From Atopomonas sediminilitoris (lineage in GTDB: Bacteria > Pseudomonadota > Gammaproteobacteria > Pseudomonadales > Pseudomonadaceae), in NCBI RefSeq assembly GCF_022601735.1, contig NZ_JAKUMM010000011.1, positions 62,001-126,000 on the forward strand: DNA of 64,000 nt, written 5' to 3'. This document shows positions 50,730-60,801 of the stretch, in pieces. A model generated the notes under the pieces. The model saw only the letters and a list, made by a program, of their open reading frames with translations. It made no database searches and was not told where the DNA came from. How positions within the stretch are numbered: the first letter of the stretch is position 1; each line of letters begins with the position of its first letter. The position numbers were made by a program, and so were the translations under genes.

Positions 50730-52553
50730 CTACTCACTGTGCAGCGCAGCATAAATCTGCTCAGCCAGCTTTTTACTAATTCCCGGCGCTTTGGCGATTT
50801 CCTCGCTGCTGGCGCGAGTCAATTCTTGCAGACCGCCAAAGTGCTTGAGCAACTCACGGCGGCGCTTTGGACCAACCCCGGCAATGCCCTCAAGGGTCGA
50901 GGTGCGCCGTGCTTTACCCCGCGCGGCTCGGTGCCCGGTGATCGCAAAGCGATGCGCTTCGTCACGCACTTGTTGGATCAAATGCAGCGCTGGCGAATCC
51001 GCCGCCAAGGTAAAGGCATTGTCGGGGGTATCTAAAAACAGTGTTTCAAAGCCAGGCTTACGGGTTTCACCTTTGGCGACGCCCAGTAGCGGCAGGTTGC
51101 TGATCCCCAGTTCGGCGAGCACGCTACGCGCCATGTTGAGCTGGCCTTTGCCACCATCCACCAAGAGGATGTCCGGCCACTTGCCCTCGCCTTTTTGCAG
51201 CCGTTTTAAGCGGCGCTCCAGCGCTTGGCGCATGGCCGCGTAGTCATCGCCGGGGGCAACTCCTTCGATATTAAAGCGGCGGTAGTCGCTTTTTATCGGG
51301 CCTTCAGTGCCCATCACCACGCACGAGGCCACCGTGGCTTCGCCACTGGAGTGGCTGATATCAAAGCACTCTAGCCGCTGCGGCAAGCTGTCCATTTCCA
51401 AGGCTTCAGCCAACGCAATAAAGCGACTCGACAATTGTGCGCGGCTGGCCAAGCGCGCCAGTAAGGCTTGCTCCGCATTGGTCTGCGCCAAGCTCAACCA
51501 GCGCGCGCGCTGGCCACGTACTTTGGCGCGAATACTTAAAGCTTTACCTCGCACCGCCTGCAAGGCTTCTTCGAGCATGCTCAGCTCATCACTGTCGTGA
51601 TTGACGATAATTTCTGCCGGTAGCTCACGTTCGGCCTGCCCTAGGTAATACTGGGCAATAAAGGCGCTGAGGATGTCTTGCGGCGTCTCTTCAATGCCAA
51701 TCTGGGGGAAGTGGTTTTTCCCGCCCAGCACTCGTCCCTGACGCACGGTCATGATGTGCACGCAGGCACCGCCAGGGCTGATAAACACAGCCAGCACATC
51801 AACATCACCCTGCTCACCTTCCATGTGCTGCTGATCTTGCACGCGGCGCAGCAAGGCGATTTGGTCACGCAGGGCCGCGGCTTGCTCAAAGTCCAGTACG
51901 CTGGCGGCTTGCTCCATGCCGACGTTCAGCTCTTGGCTCAGGGCTTGGCTACGGCCTTCAAGAAACATCACCGAGTGGCGCACGTCTTGGGCGTATTCCT
52001 CAGCCTCAACCAAGCCCACGCAGGGCGCTTTGCAGCGTTTGATTTGATATTGCAGGCAAGGCCGGCTGCGATTGGCGAAAAAACTGTCTTCGCACTGGCG
52101 CACCTGAAAAGCTTTTTCCAACAGATTGAGGCTTTCACGAATGGCCAAGGCACTGGGGTAAGGGCCAAAGTAGCGGCCCTTGGCTTTCTTGCTGCCACGG
52201 TGCAAGGTCAAGCGCGGAAACTCACCGGCGGACAAGTACACGTACGGATAAGACTTATCGTCGCGCAGCAAGATGTTGTACGGCGGGCGCGACGCTTTGA
52301 TCAGGTTTTGTTCCAGCAACAGCGCTTCGGTTTCGCTGGCGGTGATGGTCAGTTCGATGCTGGCGATGCGCGCCACCAAGGCAGCCGTTTTGGGCGCCAG
52401 GCCGCTGCCACGAAAATAACTGGCGAGCCGTTTCTTGAGGTTTTTAGCCTTGCCGACGTACAGCAGTTGCTCGTCGCTGGCGAACATCCGGTACACCCCC
52501 GGATGGCTACTGCAGGTCGCTAAAAACGCTTTGCTATCAAACGCTAAACTCAT
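50730..52553 (-). CDS. uvrC: Excinuclease ABC subunit C
   Basis: UvrC makes both incisions in nucleotide excision repair. The 607-residue protein has an N-terminal GIY-YIG nuclease (HPGVYRMF...LLYVGKAKNLKKRL), a UVR motif near residues 205-240, an RNase-H-like second nuclease (LLVDGGKGQLNMA), and C-terminal helix-hairpin-helix repeats (IAGVGPKRRRELLKHFGG). It follows gacA by 17 bases, the long-known gacA-uvrC operon. Confidence 0.97.
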   Translation of the reverse strand: MSLAFDSKAFLATCSSHPGVYRMFASDEQLLYVGKAKNLKKRLASYFRGSGLAPKTAALVARIASIELTITASETEALLLEQNLIKASRPPYNILLRDDKSYPYVYLSAGEFPRLTLHRGSKKAKGRYFGPYPSALAIRESLNLLEKAFQVRQCEDSFFANRSRPCLQYQIKRCKAPCVGLVEAEEYAQDVRHSVMFLEGRSQALSQELNVGMEQAASVLDFEQAAALRDQIALLRRVQDQQHMEGEQGDVDVLAVFISPGGACVHIMTVRQGRVLGGKNHFPQIGIEETPQDILSAFIAQYYLGQAERELPAEIIVNHDSDELSMLEEALQAVRGKALSIRAKVRGQRARWLSLAQTNAEQALLARLASRAQLSSRFIALAEALEMDSLPQRLECFDISHSSGEATVASCVVMGTEGPIKSDYRRFNIEGVAPGDDYAAMRQALERRLKRLQKGEGKWPDILLVDGGKGQLNMARSVLAELGISNLPLLGVAKGETRKPGFETLFLDTPDNAFTLAADSPALHLIQQVRDEAHRFAITGHRAARGKARRTSTLEGIAGVGPKRRRELLKHFGGLQELTRASSEEIAKAPGISKKLAEQIYAALHSE

Positions 52554-52570
52554 GAACGGTGTATGCCGGC

Positions 52571-53209
52571 TTAACCGGCATCGACCATGCCATGGCGCAC
52601 CGCCAATAAAGCCAGCTCAACATCACTGCTAATGGCCAGCTTGTCGTAAATGCGATAGCGGTACGTGTTGACGGTCTTGGGGCTTAGGCACAGCTGATCT
52701 GAGATATCTTGCACCTTGACGCAGCTTGCGATCATCAAGGCGATTTGCATTTCCCGCTCCGACAAACAATCAAACGGTGATTGTGCCTCGGGCTGAAAAG
52801 GCTTAAGCGCCAGCTGCTGGGCGATTTGCGGGCTGATATAGCGCTGCCCCTTAAACACTTGGCGAATGGCTTGAATCATTTCATCCAGCGCCGCGCCTTT
52901 GGTCATGTAGCCGGCGGCACCGATTTGCATAAAACGACTGGGGAACGGGTCTTCTTCGCAGGCCGTGACGGCGATGATGCGTAAATCGGCATGATTGCGC
53001 AGCAGTTTACGGGTGGCCTCTAGCCCGCCAATGCCGGGCATACGCACGTCCATCAGCACGACGTCGGGCTCCAGCTCACGCACCAGAGCGATGGCTTGCT
53101 CACCTGATTCCGCTTCGCCGACCACACCGATGCCTTCAACATCGGCCAACATCCGCCGGATGCCCGTACGCACCAAATCGTGGTCATCGACCACCAATAC
53201 TTTGATCAA
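52571..53209 (-). CDS. gacA: Response regulator GacA (UvrY)
   Basis: GacA, with the sensor GacS, drives small RNAs that relieve RsmA/CsrA repression. The 212-residue protein has the receiver domain with Asp54 (VVLMDVRMPG), the acidic pair Asp8-Asp9 and Lys104 (GYMTKGA). A LuxR-type helix-turn-helix (LSEREMQIALMIA...LCLSPKTVNTYRYRIYDKL) follows. It heads the operon with uvrC. Confidence 0.97.
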   Translation of the reverse strand: MIKVLVVDDHDLVRTGIRRMLADVEGIGVVGEAESGEQAIALVRELEPDVVLMDVRMPGIGGLEATRKLLRNHADLRIIAVTACEEDPFPSRFMQIGAAGYMTKGAALDEMIQAIRQVFKGQRYISPQIAQQLALKPFQPEAQSPFDCLSEREMQIALMIASCVKVQDISDQLCLSPKTVNTYRYRIYDKLAISSDVELALLAVRHGMVDAG

Positions 53210-53339
53210 GCGACACCTCTACAACCCATGCCGTGCCATGCACCGCAAAACTTCAAACGGGGGATGTCGGCAAGATAGCAAACCAGCGCACGAAATGCCT
53301 GCTTTGCAGACACTTTGCTACGCCGGCTTGCGGTTTGAG

Positions 53340-55241
53340 TTAGGCCCGAATAGCACAGTCCTCTAGCGTCGCCAGCTGAGCCTCTAACTCTTGCAGCACA
53401 GCCGGATCATCAATCGTTGACGGGATGCTGTACGCCTCGCCCATCGCCATTTGCCGCAGGGTACGCCGCAGGATTTTGCCCGAGCGCGTCTTCGGCAGCC
53501 GCTTGACCACCAAGGCCCGCTGAAAACTGGCCACCGCGCCGATGGACTCGCGCACGCTGGCAATCAACTCGCGGTTGAGCAGCTCTTCTTCCACCATGGC
53601 ACCGTCTTTAAGCACCACTAAGCCCACCGGCAACTGGCCTTTGAGTTCGTTAGCCACACCAATCACCGCACACTCAGCCACCGCCGGATGTGCGCCGAGA
53701 ACCTCCTCCATCTCACCGGTCGATAACCTGTGGCCCGCCACATTGATGATGTCGTCGGTGCGTCCCATGACAAACAAGTAGCCGTCGTGATCCAAATAAC
53801 CGCCATCGCCGGTTTGGTAATAGCCGGGGAAGTTATTCAAATATCCCGCTTCAAAGCGGGCTTGATTACCCCAAATAGTGGGCAAGCAGCCTGGTGGCAA
53901 CGGCAGTTTGACGCAGATATTGCCCTGCTTGCCTGCGCCCAACGGACGGCCTTCATCATCGAGGATTTCTATCTGATAACCGGGCATGGGCACCGTGGCC
54001 GAGCCGGCTTTAACCGGCATCAACTGCAGGCCCACCGGGTTGCCGGCAATCGCCCAGCCGGTTTCGGTTTGCCACCAATGATCCAGCACGGGACGTTTGA
54101 GCGTCGCGGACAACCAATCATAGGTAGGTGGATCGAGCCGCTCGCCGGCCAAATACAGGCGCTGCAGTGCGCTTAAGTCGTGGCCAGCCAGATGCTGGGC
54201 CTGTGGATCTTCTTTGCGAATAGCGCGAAACGCCGTCGGTGCGGCAAACAACACATTCACTTTGTGTTCGGCACAAACTCGCCAGAACGCGCCTGCATCG
54301 GGCGTGCGCACTGGCTTGCCCTCGTACAGCACGGTGGTGCAGCCTGCCAATAACGGCCCGTAGACGATGTAAGAATGGCCGACGACCCAGCCAACATCCG
54401 AAGCCGCCCAGAACACATCCCCCGGTTTGACGCCATACACCGTCGCCATGCTGTAGTGCATGGCCACCGCGTGGCCGCCATTATCACGCACCACCCCTTT
54501 GGGTTTGCCGGTAGTGCCCGAGGTATAGAGGATATACAGCGGGTCGGTGCTGTTAACCGGCACCGGCGCAACAGGCGTCGCGCGGCTTAACAACTGCGCC
54601 CAATCACTATCGCGCGCCTCTAGCAGGCTGGCTTCACACTCGGGACGCTGCAACACCAAACAATGTTCCACCGCGTGTTCCGCCATGGCGATGGCCTTAT
54701 CCACCAAAGGCTTGTACGGCAGCACACGATCAATCTCGATACCGCATGAGGCCGTAATGATCAGCTTGGGCGTGGCGTCATCGATACGAATCGCCAGCTC
54801 ATGAGCTGCAAACCCGCCGAACACCACCGAATGAATCGCACCCAGTCGCGCACAGGCCAGCATGGCCACCGCAGCTTCGGGGATCATCGGCATGTAAATC
54901 ACCACCCGATCGCCGGCTACGACGCCCAACTGCTGCAACATCCCGGCGGCGCGCGCCACCCAGTCGGTCAGCTCGTGGTAGGTGTATTGGGCTTTTTGCC
55001 CTGTAACCGGCGAGTCATAAATCAGCGCGAGCTGCTCACCGCGTCCTGCCGCCACCTGCGCATCCAAACACAGGTGACTGGTGTTGAGCATGCCGTCGGC
55101 ATACCAACGCTGTGCGCCTTGCTCATCGCGACTGAGGATTTTTTGCGGGGCGCGAAACCAGTCCAACGCGCGCGCTTGCACCTCCCAAAACCGTTGTGGT
55201 GATTCGGTCGCAGCATGAATAGCGGCTTGGTAGGCTTGCAT
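53340..55241 (-). CDS. prpE: Propionyl-CoA (short-chain acyl-CoA) synthetase, PrpE-like
   Basis: This 633-residue ANL-superfamily enzyme activates a short-chain acid to its CoA ester via an acyl-AMP. The ATP loop YTSGTTGKPKGVV, the A8-region GRTDDIINVAGHRLSTGEME and the acetylation-site Lys in RSGKILRR are present. GGHAVAMHYSMATVYG and DVGWVVGHSYIVYGPL are closer to PrpE than to Acs. Propionate is thus the preferred guess, not a certainty. ATG 55241 follows GAGGGAA; an extra 20 codons upstream are rejected. Confidence 0.85.
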   Translation of the reverse strand: MQAYQAAIHAATESPQRFWEVQARALDWFRAPQKILSRDEQGAQRWYADGMLNTSHLCLDAQVAAGRGEQLALIYDSPVTGQKAQYTYHELTDWVARAAGMLQQLGVVAGDRVVIYMPMIPEAAVAMLACARLGAIHSVVFGGFAAHELAIRIDDATPKLIITASCGIEIDRVLPYKPLVDKAIAMAEHAVEHCLVLQRPECEASLLEARDSDWAQLLSRATPVAPVPVNSTDPLYILYTSGTTGKPKGVVRDNGGHAVAMHYSMATVYGVKPGDVFWAASDVGWVVGHSYIVYGPLLAGCTTVLYEGKPVRTPDAGAFWRVCAEHKVNVLFAAPTAFRAIRKEDPQAQHLAGHDLSALQRLYLAGERLDPPTYDWLSATLKRPVLDHWWQTETGWAIAGNPVGLQLMPVKAGSATVPMPGYQIEILDDEGRPLGAGKQGNICVKLPLPPGCLPTIWGNQARFEAGYLNNFPGYYQTGDGGYLDHDGYLFVMGRTDDIINVAGHRLSTGEMEEVLGAHPAVAECAVIGVANELKGQLPVGLVVLKDGAMVEEELLNRELIASVRESIGAVASFQRALVVKRLPKTRSGKILRRTLRQMAMGEAYSIPSTIDDPAVLQELEAQLATLEDCAIRA

Positions 55242-55490
55242 GGCATTTCCCTCACTTGGCGTGGCCTCATCGCGGTTGCGATGCGGCACTTTTGTTGACA
55301 ATCACTCCATTAATACTGACATCCAGCGGCATAAAAACGCCGATCTACGACCAATTGTCGACACGCAGCATCTTGTCAGCGGCTTTCAGCCTAACGGGGC
55401 TACAGCCGTTTCAGGCTCCGTAAGACCAAGGTCGAATAGCCATCAGCGGCCACAGGGGCGATACCCAAGAAAACCCGATCAAGGTTGCTT

Positions 55491-57422
55491 ATGACTCGCG
55501 AACACGCTTTTGCCGAAGCCGGCCGCACGGCGGTGCTGCAGAACATCCAAGGCACCATGGACTTTCTGCGCAAATACCCGCCCTTTGCGCACATGCAAGA
55601 CCACAGCCTGAGCTATTTGGTCGAACGTTGCGTGCTGCGCTTTTATAGCCAAGGCGAATGCATTCTTAAGCCAGAAGATGGCGCTGTGGCGCACTTCTAT
55701 ATCGTCAAGCAGGGCCTTGTGCGCGGCGAGCGGCAGGTGGCCAGCGAAAACGCCGACAGCACCTTTGAGATCAGTAGCGGCGAATGCTTCCCCTTAGCCG
55801 CGCTGCTCGGCGAGCGCGCGACGCGCACCCAACACCTTGCCGCGCAAGACACCTTTTGCCTGCAACTGCCCAAAGCCGCGTTTGTTAAATTATTTGCTGA
55901 ATGCAATGTCTTTCGCGACTTCGCCCTGCGCGGGGTCAGCAGCCTGCTCGACCAAGTCAATCAACAGGCCCAGCTCACCGCCGTCGAGCACTTAGGCGGC
56001 AGTTATTCGCTGGACACCTCCTTGGCCGACTTGATGGCGCGCAGCCCGGTGACCTGCTCTCCCCACACATCGCTTCAAGCCGCGGTGAAATCCATGCACG
56101 AGCAGCACGTGGGCAGCATGCTGATCACCGACAACGAACAACGTCCGCTGGGCATTTTTACCTTGCGCGATTTACGCCGGGTGGTGGCCGATGGCGTGAC
56201 CGATTTTGAGCAACCGATCAACGCCTTGATGACCCCAGCGCCCTTTGCCCTGCCCAGTAACGCCAGTGCCTTTGACGCAGCAATGGCCATGACCGAGCGC
56301 CACATCGCCCACATTGCGGTGGTCGAAGGGCAGCGTTTGGTGGGCGTGTTGTCTGAGCGCGATTTGTTCTCGCTACAACGGGTTGATCTGGTGCATTTAG
56401 CCCGTGCGATTCGCCACGCCAAATCGCTACAGGCGCTACAACTGTTGCGAGATGATATCCAGCGCTTGGTCAGCAGCATGCTGGCGCACGGGGCCTCTTC
56501 GGTGCAGGTCACCCACATCATTACCCAACTGAATGATCACAGCGTGGCGCGCACCATCGAACTGGCCATGGCCGACTTGGGCGCCCCTGACGTGCGTTTT
56601 ACTTGGCTGGTGTTCGGTAGCGAAGGGCGCTGCGAGCAAACCCTGCACACCGACCAAGACAATGGCATTTTGTTTCAATGCGCCACGCCAGCTGAGGCCC
56701 CAGCGCTACGCGAACGTCTCTTACCACTGGCGCAGCGCATCAACCAAGACCTCGACACACTCGGCTTTACCCTGTGCAAGGGCAACATCATGGCCAGCAA
56801 CCCTGAGCTGTGCCTGAGCGAGCAGCAATGGCAACAGCGCTTTGCCCGACAAATCAGCAGCGCCACCCCTGAAAACCTTCTGGGCGCGAGCATTTATTTC
56901 GACCTGCGCAGCGTCTACGGCCCCACCGATGGGGTGATGCGGTTGCAACAGTTTTTGCTCGCACACGTTAAAGCCAATACCTTGTTTCAACGCATGCTGG
57001 CAGAAAACGCCTTGCGTCAACGCCCACCGCTGGGGCTATTCCGCGACTTTGTCGTGGCCAAGCGCGGCGCCGAGCGGCATACCCTCGACTTAAAAGTGCA
57101 AGGCCTGACCCCTTTCGTCGACGCTGCGCGCTTGTTGGCCTTAAGCCATGACGTCGCCAACAGCTCAACCTTGGCGCGCTTTCAAGCCTTGGTTGAGCGC
57201 GGCGTGGTCGATAGCAAAGACGCCGGCGCTTACGAGGAGTCCTACAACTTTATTCAGCTCACGCGCTTGCAACTGCATCAACAACAAAGCCGCGACGGCC
57301 GGCCACTGAGCAACCGTATCGACCCTGATGCACTCAATCCGCTGGACCGGCGCATTCTGCGCGAATCGTTTCGCCAAGCGCAGCGCCTGCAAGCCTCCGT
57401 TGCCTTGCGCTACAAGCTATGA
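55491..57422 (+). CDS. cNMP-binding/CBS/DUF294 nucleotidyltransferase-like protein
   Basis: A 643-residue cytoplasmic signalling protein. In order it has a cyclic-nucleotide-binding-like domain (about 25-150), a CBS pair (about 175-305), a DUF294 nucleotidyltransferase-like domain with GSEGRCEQTLHTDQDNG (around 385-400) and a DUF294 C-terminal domain. Such proteins are often next to acetyl-/propionyl-CoA synthetase or actP genes, with a DnaQ-like exonuclease after them, as here. Function is not settled; regulation of acyl-CoA metabolism is a guess from context. ATG 55491 has AAGG six bases upstream. Confidence 0.85.
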   Translation: MTREHAFAEAGRTAVLQNIQGTMDFLRKYPPFAHMQDHSLSYLVERCVLRFYSQGECILKPEDGAVAHFYIVKQGLVRGERQVASENADSTFEISSGECFPLAALLGERATRTQHLAAQDTFCLQLPKAAFVKLFAECNVFRDFALRGVSSLLDQVNQQAQLTAVEHLGGSYSLDTSLADLMARSPVTCSPHTSLQAAVKSMHEQHVGSMLITDNEQRPLGIFTLRDLRRVVADGVTDFEQPINALMTPAPFALPSNASAFDAAMAMTERHIAHIAVVEGQRLVGVLSERDLFSLQRVDLVHLARAIRHAKSLQALQLLRDDIQRLVSSMLAHGASSVQVTHIITQLNDHSVARTIELAMADLGAPDVRFTWLVFGSEGRCEQTLHTDQDNGILFQCATPAEAPALRERLLPLAQRINQDLDTLGFTLCKGNIMASNPELCLSEQQWQQRFARQISSATPENLLGASIYFDLRSVYGPTDGVMRLQQFLLAHVKANTLFQRMLAENALRQRPPLGLFRDFVVAKRGAERHTLDLKVQGLTPFVDAARLLALSHDVANSSTLARFQALVERGVVDSKDAGAYEESYNFIQLTRLQLHQQQSRDGRPLSNRIDPDALNPLDRRILRESFRQAQRLQASVALRYKL

Positions 57423-57446
57423 GGAGCACGCCATGAGGGGCACATC

Positions 57447-58160
57447 ATGAGCATCTGGCAGCGCTGGTTTAACCAAGCACAAAGCACACTCACCCCCCAC
57501 GAGCTAGAGCGCTTGCGTCTACTGCCCGCCGCCGTTGGCCTCGGCGACCAGCGTCTCACGCTGCAACGTTTTGTGGTGATGGACCAAGAAACCACGGGCC
57601 TCAACACCCAGCGCGACAAAGTGCTATCGATCGGCGCGGTGGTGGTCGAACACGGCCACATCGACATGAGCCAGCAATTTGAGGTCAACCTTAAACGCGA
57701 GCACAACGTACTCAACCCCAGCGTGCTGATTCACGGCATTGCCCCCAGCGCCGCGGCTCGTGGCACCCCGCCGCCGCAAGCGTTGCTGAGCTTTATGGAG
57801 TGGTCTGGCGAATGCGTGTTTTTGGCCTTTCATGCGCCGTTTGACCAACGCATGCTGGCGCGCGCCCTGCGAAATCAACTGCAAATCACCCTACGCCATG
57901 TCTTTCTCGACTTGGCGGAGCTGGCACCCATGTTATTCCCCGACGCCGACATCGGTCGCGGCGGGCTTGATGATTGGGTCGAACATTTTGGCTTGCAGGT
58001 ACTCGCCCGCCACAGCGCCGCAGCCGATGCGCAAGTCAGCGCTGAGCTGGCGCTGATCGTGCTGAAAAAAGCCCAACAGCAAGGCATTACCACCTTGGCT
58101 GAGCTTAACCAGCGTCTGCACGCATGGCGTCGCCTGCAACGCAGCAAAGCCCACGCCTGA
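57447..58160 (+). CDS. 3'-5' exonuclease, DnaQ-like (DEDD family)
   Basis: This 237-residue protein contains a DEDDh exonuclease domain. Exo I is MDQETTGL with Asp46 and Glu48; Exo II is FHAPFDQRML; Exo III is HSAAADAQ with the His and Asp. It is probably an exonuclease related to the PolIII epsilon subunit but without polymerase contacts. It starts 24 bases after the CBS/DUF294 gene, and this pair is a common neighbour set. Confidence 0.88.
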   Translation: MSIWQRWFNQAQSTLTPHELERLRLLPAAVGLGDQRLTLQRFVVMDQETTGLNTQRDKVLSIGAVVVEHGHIDMSQQFEVNLKREHNVLNPSVLIHGIAPSAAARGTPPPQALLSFMEWSGECVFLAFHAPFDQRMLARALRNQLQITLRHVFLDLAELAPMLFPDADIGRGGLDDWVEHFGLQVLARHSAAADAQVSAELALIVLKKAQQQGITTLAELNQRLHAWRRLQRSKAHA

Positions 58161-58176
58161 GAATAAAACTAACCCA

Positions 58177-58206
58177 GAAAAGAAAAAGCCGGCGCAGAGC
58201 GCCGGC
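58177..58206 (-). terminator. Terminator for lipase paralogue A (leftward)
   Basis: A seven-bp stem (gccggcg / cgccggc) with a five-base loop. On the - strand it is followed by a long T-rich run. Confidence 0.8.
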
Positions 58207-58276
58207 AAACCGGGGGGGTATTGCTGTTCTAACGTGCGCCCTCTGCGTGACGCTTAGGTGACAATCGGGTGATCAA

Positions 58277-59362
58277 TTAACGATTTTGCAGCTTGAAAGT
58301 GTCGTCAGACGGCTCCTTCGAATAAGCCCCCAAGTCGTGCACTAACTTCTTGGTGCCATTCATTAAGTCTTTTATGCGGCTATCGCTGGTTGCCGCAGAA
58401 GCACCTTTAAGCGTGCTGCCCGTGATAGCTGGCTCGTTATAGCTGTGCGACCACAAGTAGTGCCACACCGCCGAATTGTGTTTTTCCGTCTGCTGCCATG
58501 CTTGGAAATACCACGGCTTAAGCTCAGTGAAGGCGGTCATTTTCATCAAGTTGGTATTGGCATCACCAACGAACACGGTGCTGGTCACCGATGAGGTGCG
58601 GTACGCCTCAAAAATCACACCCTTGCTTTTGAGCTCCGTCACGTAAGTGCGGCACACCTCACCGACCCACTTATTGCCCAAGTAACTTTTGCCGTAGTTA
58701 GAGTAGAACGGGTCGAGCAGCGCCACCCGCTTAGGCAGCAGCTTGCTGCTCACGGTACCTGCGTTAACGGCATCGCTGATCTTTTTGCTCAGCACAATGG
58801 CCATCTGGTTGCCCAACGAATGGCCAGCGATACGAATGTTGCTGCCGTTGTAACCGGCCAAGTTGGCTTTGTAGCTATCAAACAGCAGATCACCCACCGA
58901 CTTGCTCGGGCCATTGCTGTAGCTACCCGCACTGTTACGCCAGCGCATGGCGCGCGGGCCGGTGGCGGTCCAAATCTTGGCTTCGGCGTCTTTCACTTCG
59001 CCTTCATCGGCAAACTGATTCCAATACAGAATGCCGACGTTGTAGCCGCTCATCAGCCAGCTATTGGCCAAATCCAGGTCTGGGCCGCCGGCATCTTTGC
59101 GATTGAAGGTTTCACGCGATTGCTTAGCCGTGGTGCCGTTTTGCCAGCCATGCACATAAATGATCGTGGGCTTAGTGCTGTTGTAATACGCGTTACTTTG
59201 TCCCGGCACCGCTTTCTGGTAGCTGTCGCCATAGCCAAACCAGTACAGGCCGTAGTCCAGATTATCGAAAGTACTTTTCGGAAACACACCCGTGGCAGCT
59301 TGTGCAGCTAACGCCAAGGCGAATAAGGTCACGCTCACCAGCAGTTGTTGTAGATAACGCAT
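58277..59362 (-). CDS. Secreted lipase-like alpha/beta hydrolase (paralogue A)
   Basis: A 361-residue secreted protein with a signal peptide cut after AQA22. It has the oxyanion segment YVHGWQNG (70-76) and the nucleophile elbow GHSLGNQ with Ser182, so it probably hydrolyses lipids or esters. The catalytic Asp is likely in ALLDPFYSNYG. The C-terminal His could be in HYLWSHSYN. ATG 59362 has AGGAG seven bases upstream. It is followed upstream on the same strand by a near-identical copy, each with its own terminator. Confidence 0.78.
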   Translation of the reverse strand: MRYLQQLLVSVTLFALALAAQAATGVFPKSTFDNLDYGLYWFGYGDSYQKAVPGQSNAYYNSTKPTIIYVHGWQNGTTAKQSRETFNRKDAGGPDLDLANSWLMSGYNVGILYWNQFADEGEVKDAEAKIWTATGPRAMRWRNSAGSYSNGPSKSVGDLLFDSYKANLAGYNGSNIRIAGHSLGNQMAIVLSKKISDAVNAGTVSSKLLPKRVALLDPFYSNYGKSYLGNKWVGEVCRTYVTELKSKGVIFEAYRTSSVTSTVFVGDANTNLMKMTAFTELKPWYFQAWQQTEKHNSAVWHYLWSHSYNEPAITGSTLKGASAATSDSRIKDLMNGTKKLVHDLGAYSKEPSDDTFKLQNR

Positions 59363-59480
59363 GGGGGCACTCCTGTTGTTATTGTGTGACCACACTAACC
59401 TGCGACCCGCAGCGCCCAAATCCCCCGGATGGGTGAATTGTTCGACAAAACCCAGAAACAGCTAACCCATTGAACGGACA

Positions 59481-59511
59481 ATAAAAAACCGACGCCAAAG
59501 CGCCGGTTTTA
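59481..59511 (-). terminator. Terminator for lipase paralogue B (leftward)
   Basis: An aaaccg-cgc / gcg-cggttt stem with one mismatch. On the - strand it is followed by a T run. Confidence 0.75.
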
Positions 59512-59530
59512 GTCGAATAACAGCCCGTGA

Positions 59531-60616
59531 TTAACGGTTTTGTAGGGTGAAGGTGTCGTCTGACGGCTCTTTGCTGTTCACGCCTAAGTTATGCACCAGT
59601 TTCTTTGTGCCGTTCATCACGTCCTTGGTGCGCGTATCGGTGGTTTTCGCCGACATGCCAAGCAAGGTGCTGCCTGTGATCGCAGGCGCATTAAAGCTGT
59701 AAGACCACAAGTAATGCCACATGGCGGCATTGTGCTTTTCAGTTTGTTGCGTGGTACCGAAGTACTGCGGCTTCAACTCGGTGTAAGCGGTCATTTTCAT
59801 CAGGTTGGTATTGGCATCCCCGACAAACACTGTGCTGGTCACCGCCGAGCTGCGATAAGCCTCAAAAATCACGCCTTTGGTTTTCAGCTCGGTCACGTAA
59901 GTGCGGCACACCTCACCGACCCACTTATTGCCCAAGTAGCTTTTGCCGTAGTTGGAGTAGAACGGGTCCAGCAGTGCCACGCGCTTGGGCAGCAACTTGC
60001 TGTTCATGGTGCCGGCAGTCACTGCATCGCTGATCTTCTTGGTCAGCACGATGGCCATCTGATTGCCCAGCGAATGGCCGGCGATGCGGATATTGCTGCC
60101 GCTGTAACCTGCCAAATTGTCGCGGTAGCTCGCAAACAAAAGATCACCAGCGGACTGGCTTGGGCCATTGGTGTAAGCGCCAGCACTGTTGCGCCAGCGC
60201 ATAGCGCGCGTCCCGGTTGCCGTCCAAATCTTAGCTTCGGCGTCTTTTACTTCGCCTTCATCGGCAAACTGATTCCAATACAAAATGCCGACGTTATAAC
60301 CGGCATTCAGCCAGCTGTTGGCCAAGTCGAGGTCTGGGCCGCCGGCATCTAGACGATTAAACGTCTCCCGCGACTGACGTGCGGTGGCACCATTTTGCCA
60401 ACCGTGGATGTAGATAATCGTCGGCTTGGTGGCGCTGTAATAGGCATTGCTTTGCCCAGGGGTGGCTCTTTGGTAGCTGTCACCAAAACCGAACCAGTAC
60501 AGGCCGTAGTCCAGGTTGTCGAAGGTGCTTTTCGGGAAAACGCCCGTGGCAGCCTGCGCTGACAGGGTTATAACGAGTAACGCAACACTCACCAGCATCT
60601 TTTGTAGGTAACGCAT
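59531..60616 (-). CDS. Secreted lipase-like alpha/beta hydrolase (paralogue B)
   Basis: This protein is also 361 residues and aligns with paralogue A along its full length without gaps, differing mostly by conservative changes. Signal peptide, YIHGWQNG, AGHSLGNQ and the closing KEPSDDTF-LQNR are kept. Differences cluster in the signal peptide and near the C-terminus (for example NAPAITGSTLLGMSAKTTDTRTKDV). ATG 60616 has GGGAG upstream. A recent tandem duplication is the simplest explanation. Confidence 0.78.
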   Translation of the reverse strand: MRYLQKMLVSVALLVITLSAQAATGVFPKSTFDNLDYGLYWFGFGDSYQRATPGQSNAYYSATKPTIIYIHGWQNGATARQSRETFNRLDAGGPDLDLANSWLNAGYNVGILYWNQFADEGEVKDAEAKIWTATGTRAMRWRNSAGAYTNGPSQSAGDLLFASYRDNLAGYSGSNIRIAGHSLGNQMAIVLTKKISDAVTAGTMNSKLLPKRVALLDPFYSNYGKSYLGNKWVGEVCRTYVTELKTKGVIFEAYRSSAVTSTVFVGDANTNLMKMTAYTELKPQYFGTTQQTEKHNAAMWHYLWSYSFNAPAITGSTLLGMSAKTTDTRTKDVMNGTKKLVHNLGVNSKEPSDDTFTLQNR

Positions 60617-60801
60617 GGAGGCACTCCCGCTTTTGTTGTTGTGCCGCCAAGCTACGCCTGTGCCGTGACTTGCCAAATCCCCCGGACGGGTGAGCTGTAG
60701 GACAAGATTCAGCGCATCGTTAATACCTCGTTTTTTCTTGGCCTGAGGCTGTAGTTTTTTATAATCGCCGCTCGTTTCTCCGCCCAGTACAAGGACTTAC
60801 C

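Noticed and set aside
58210..58219. Run of seven G downstream of the exonuclease gene as a variable tract
   Set aside because: Short, lies between two terminating convergent genes and has no evident regulatory position.
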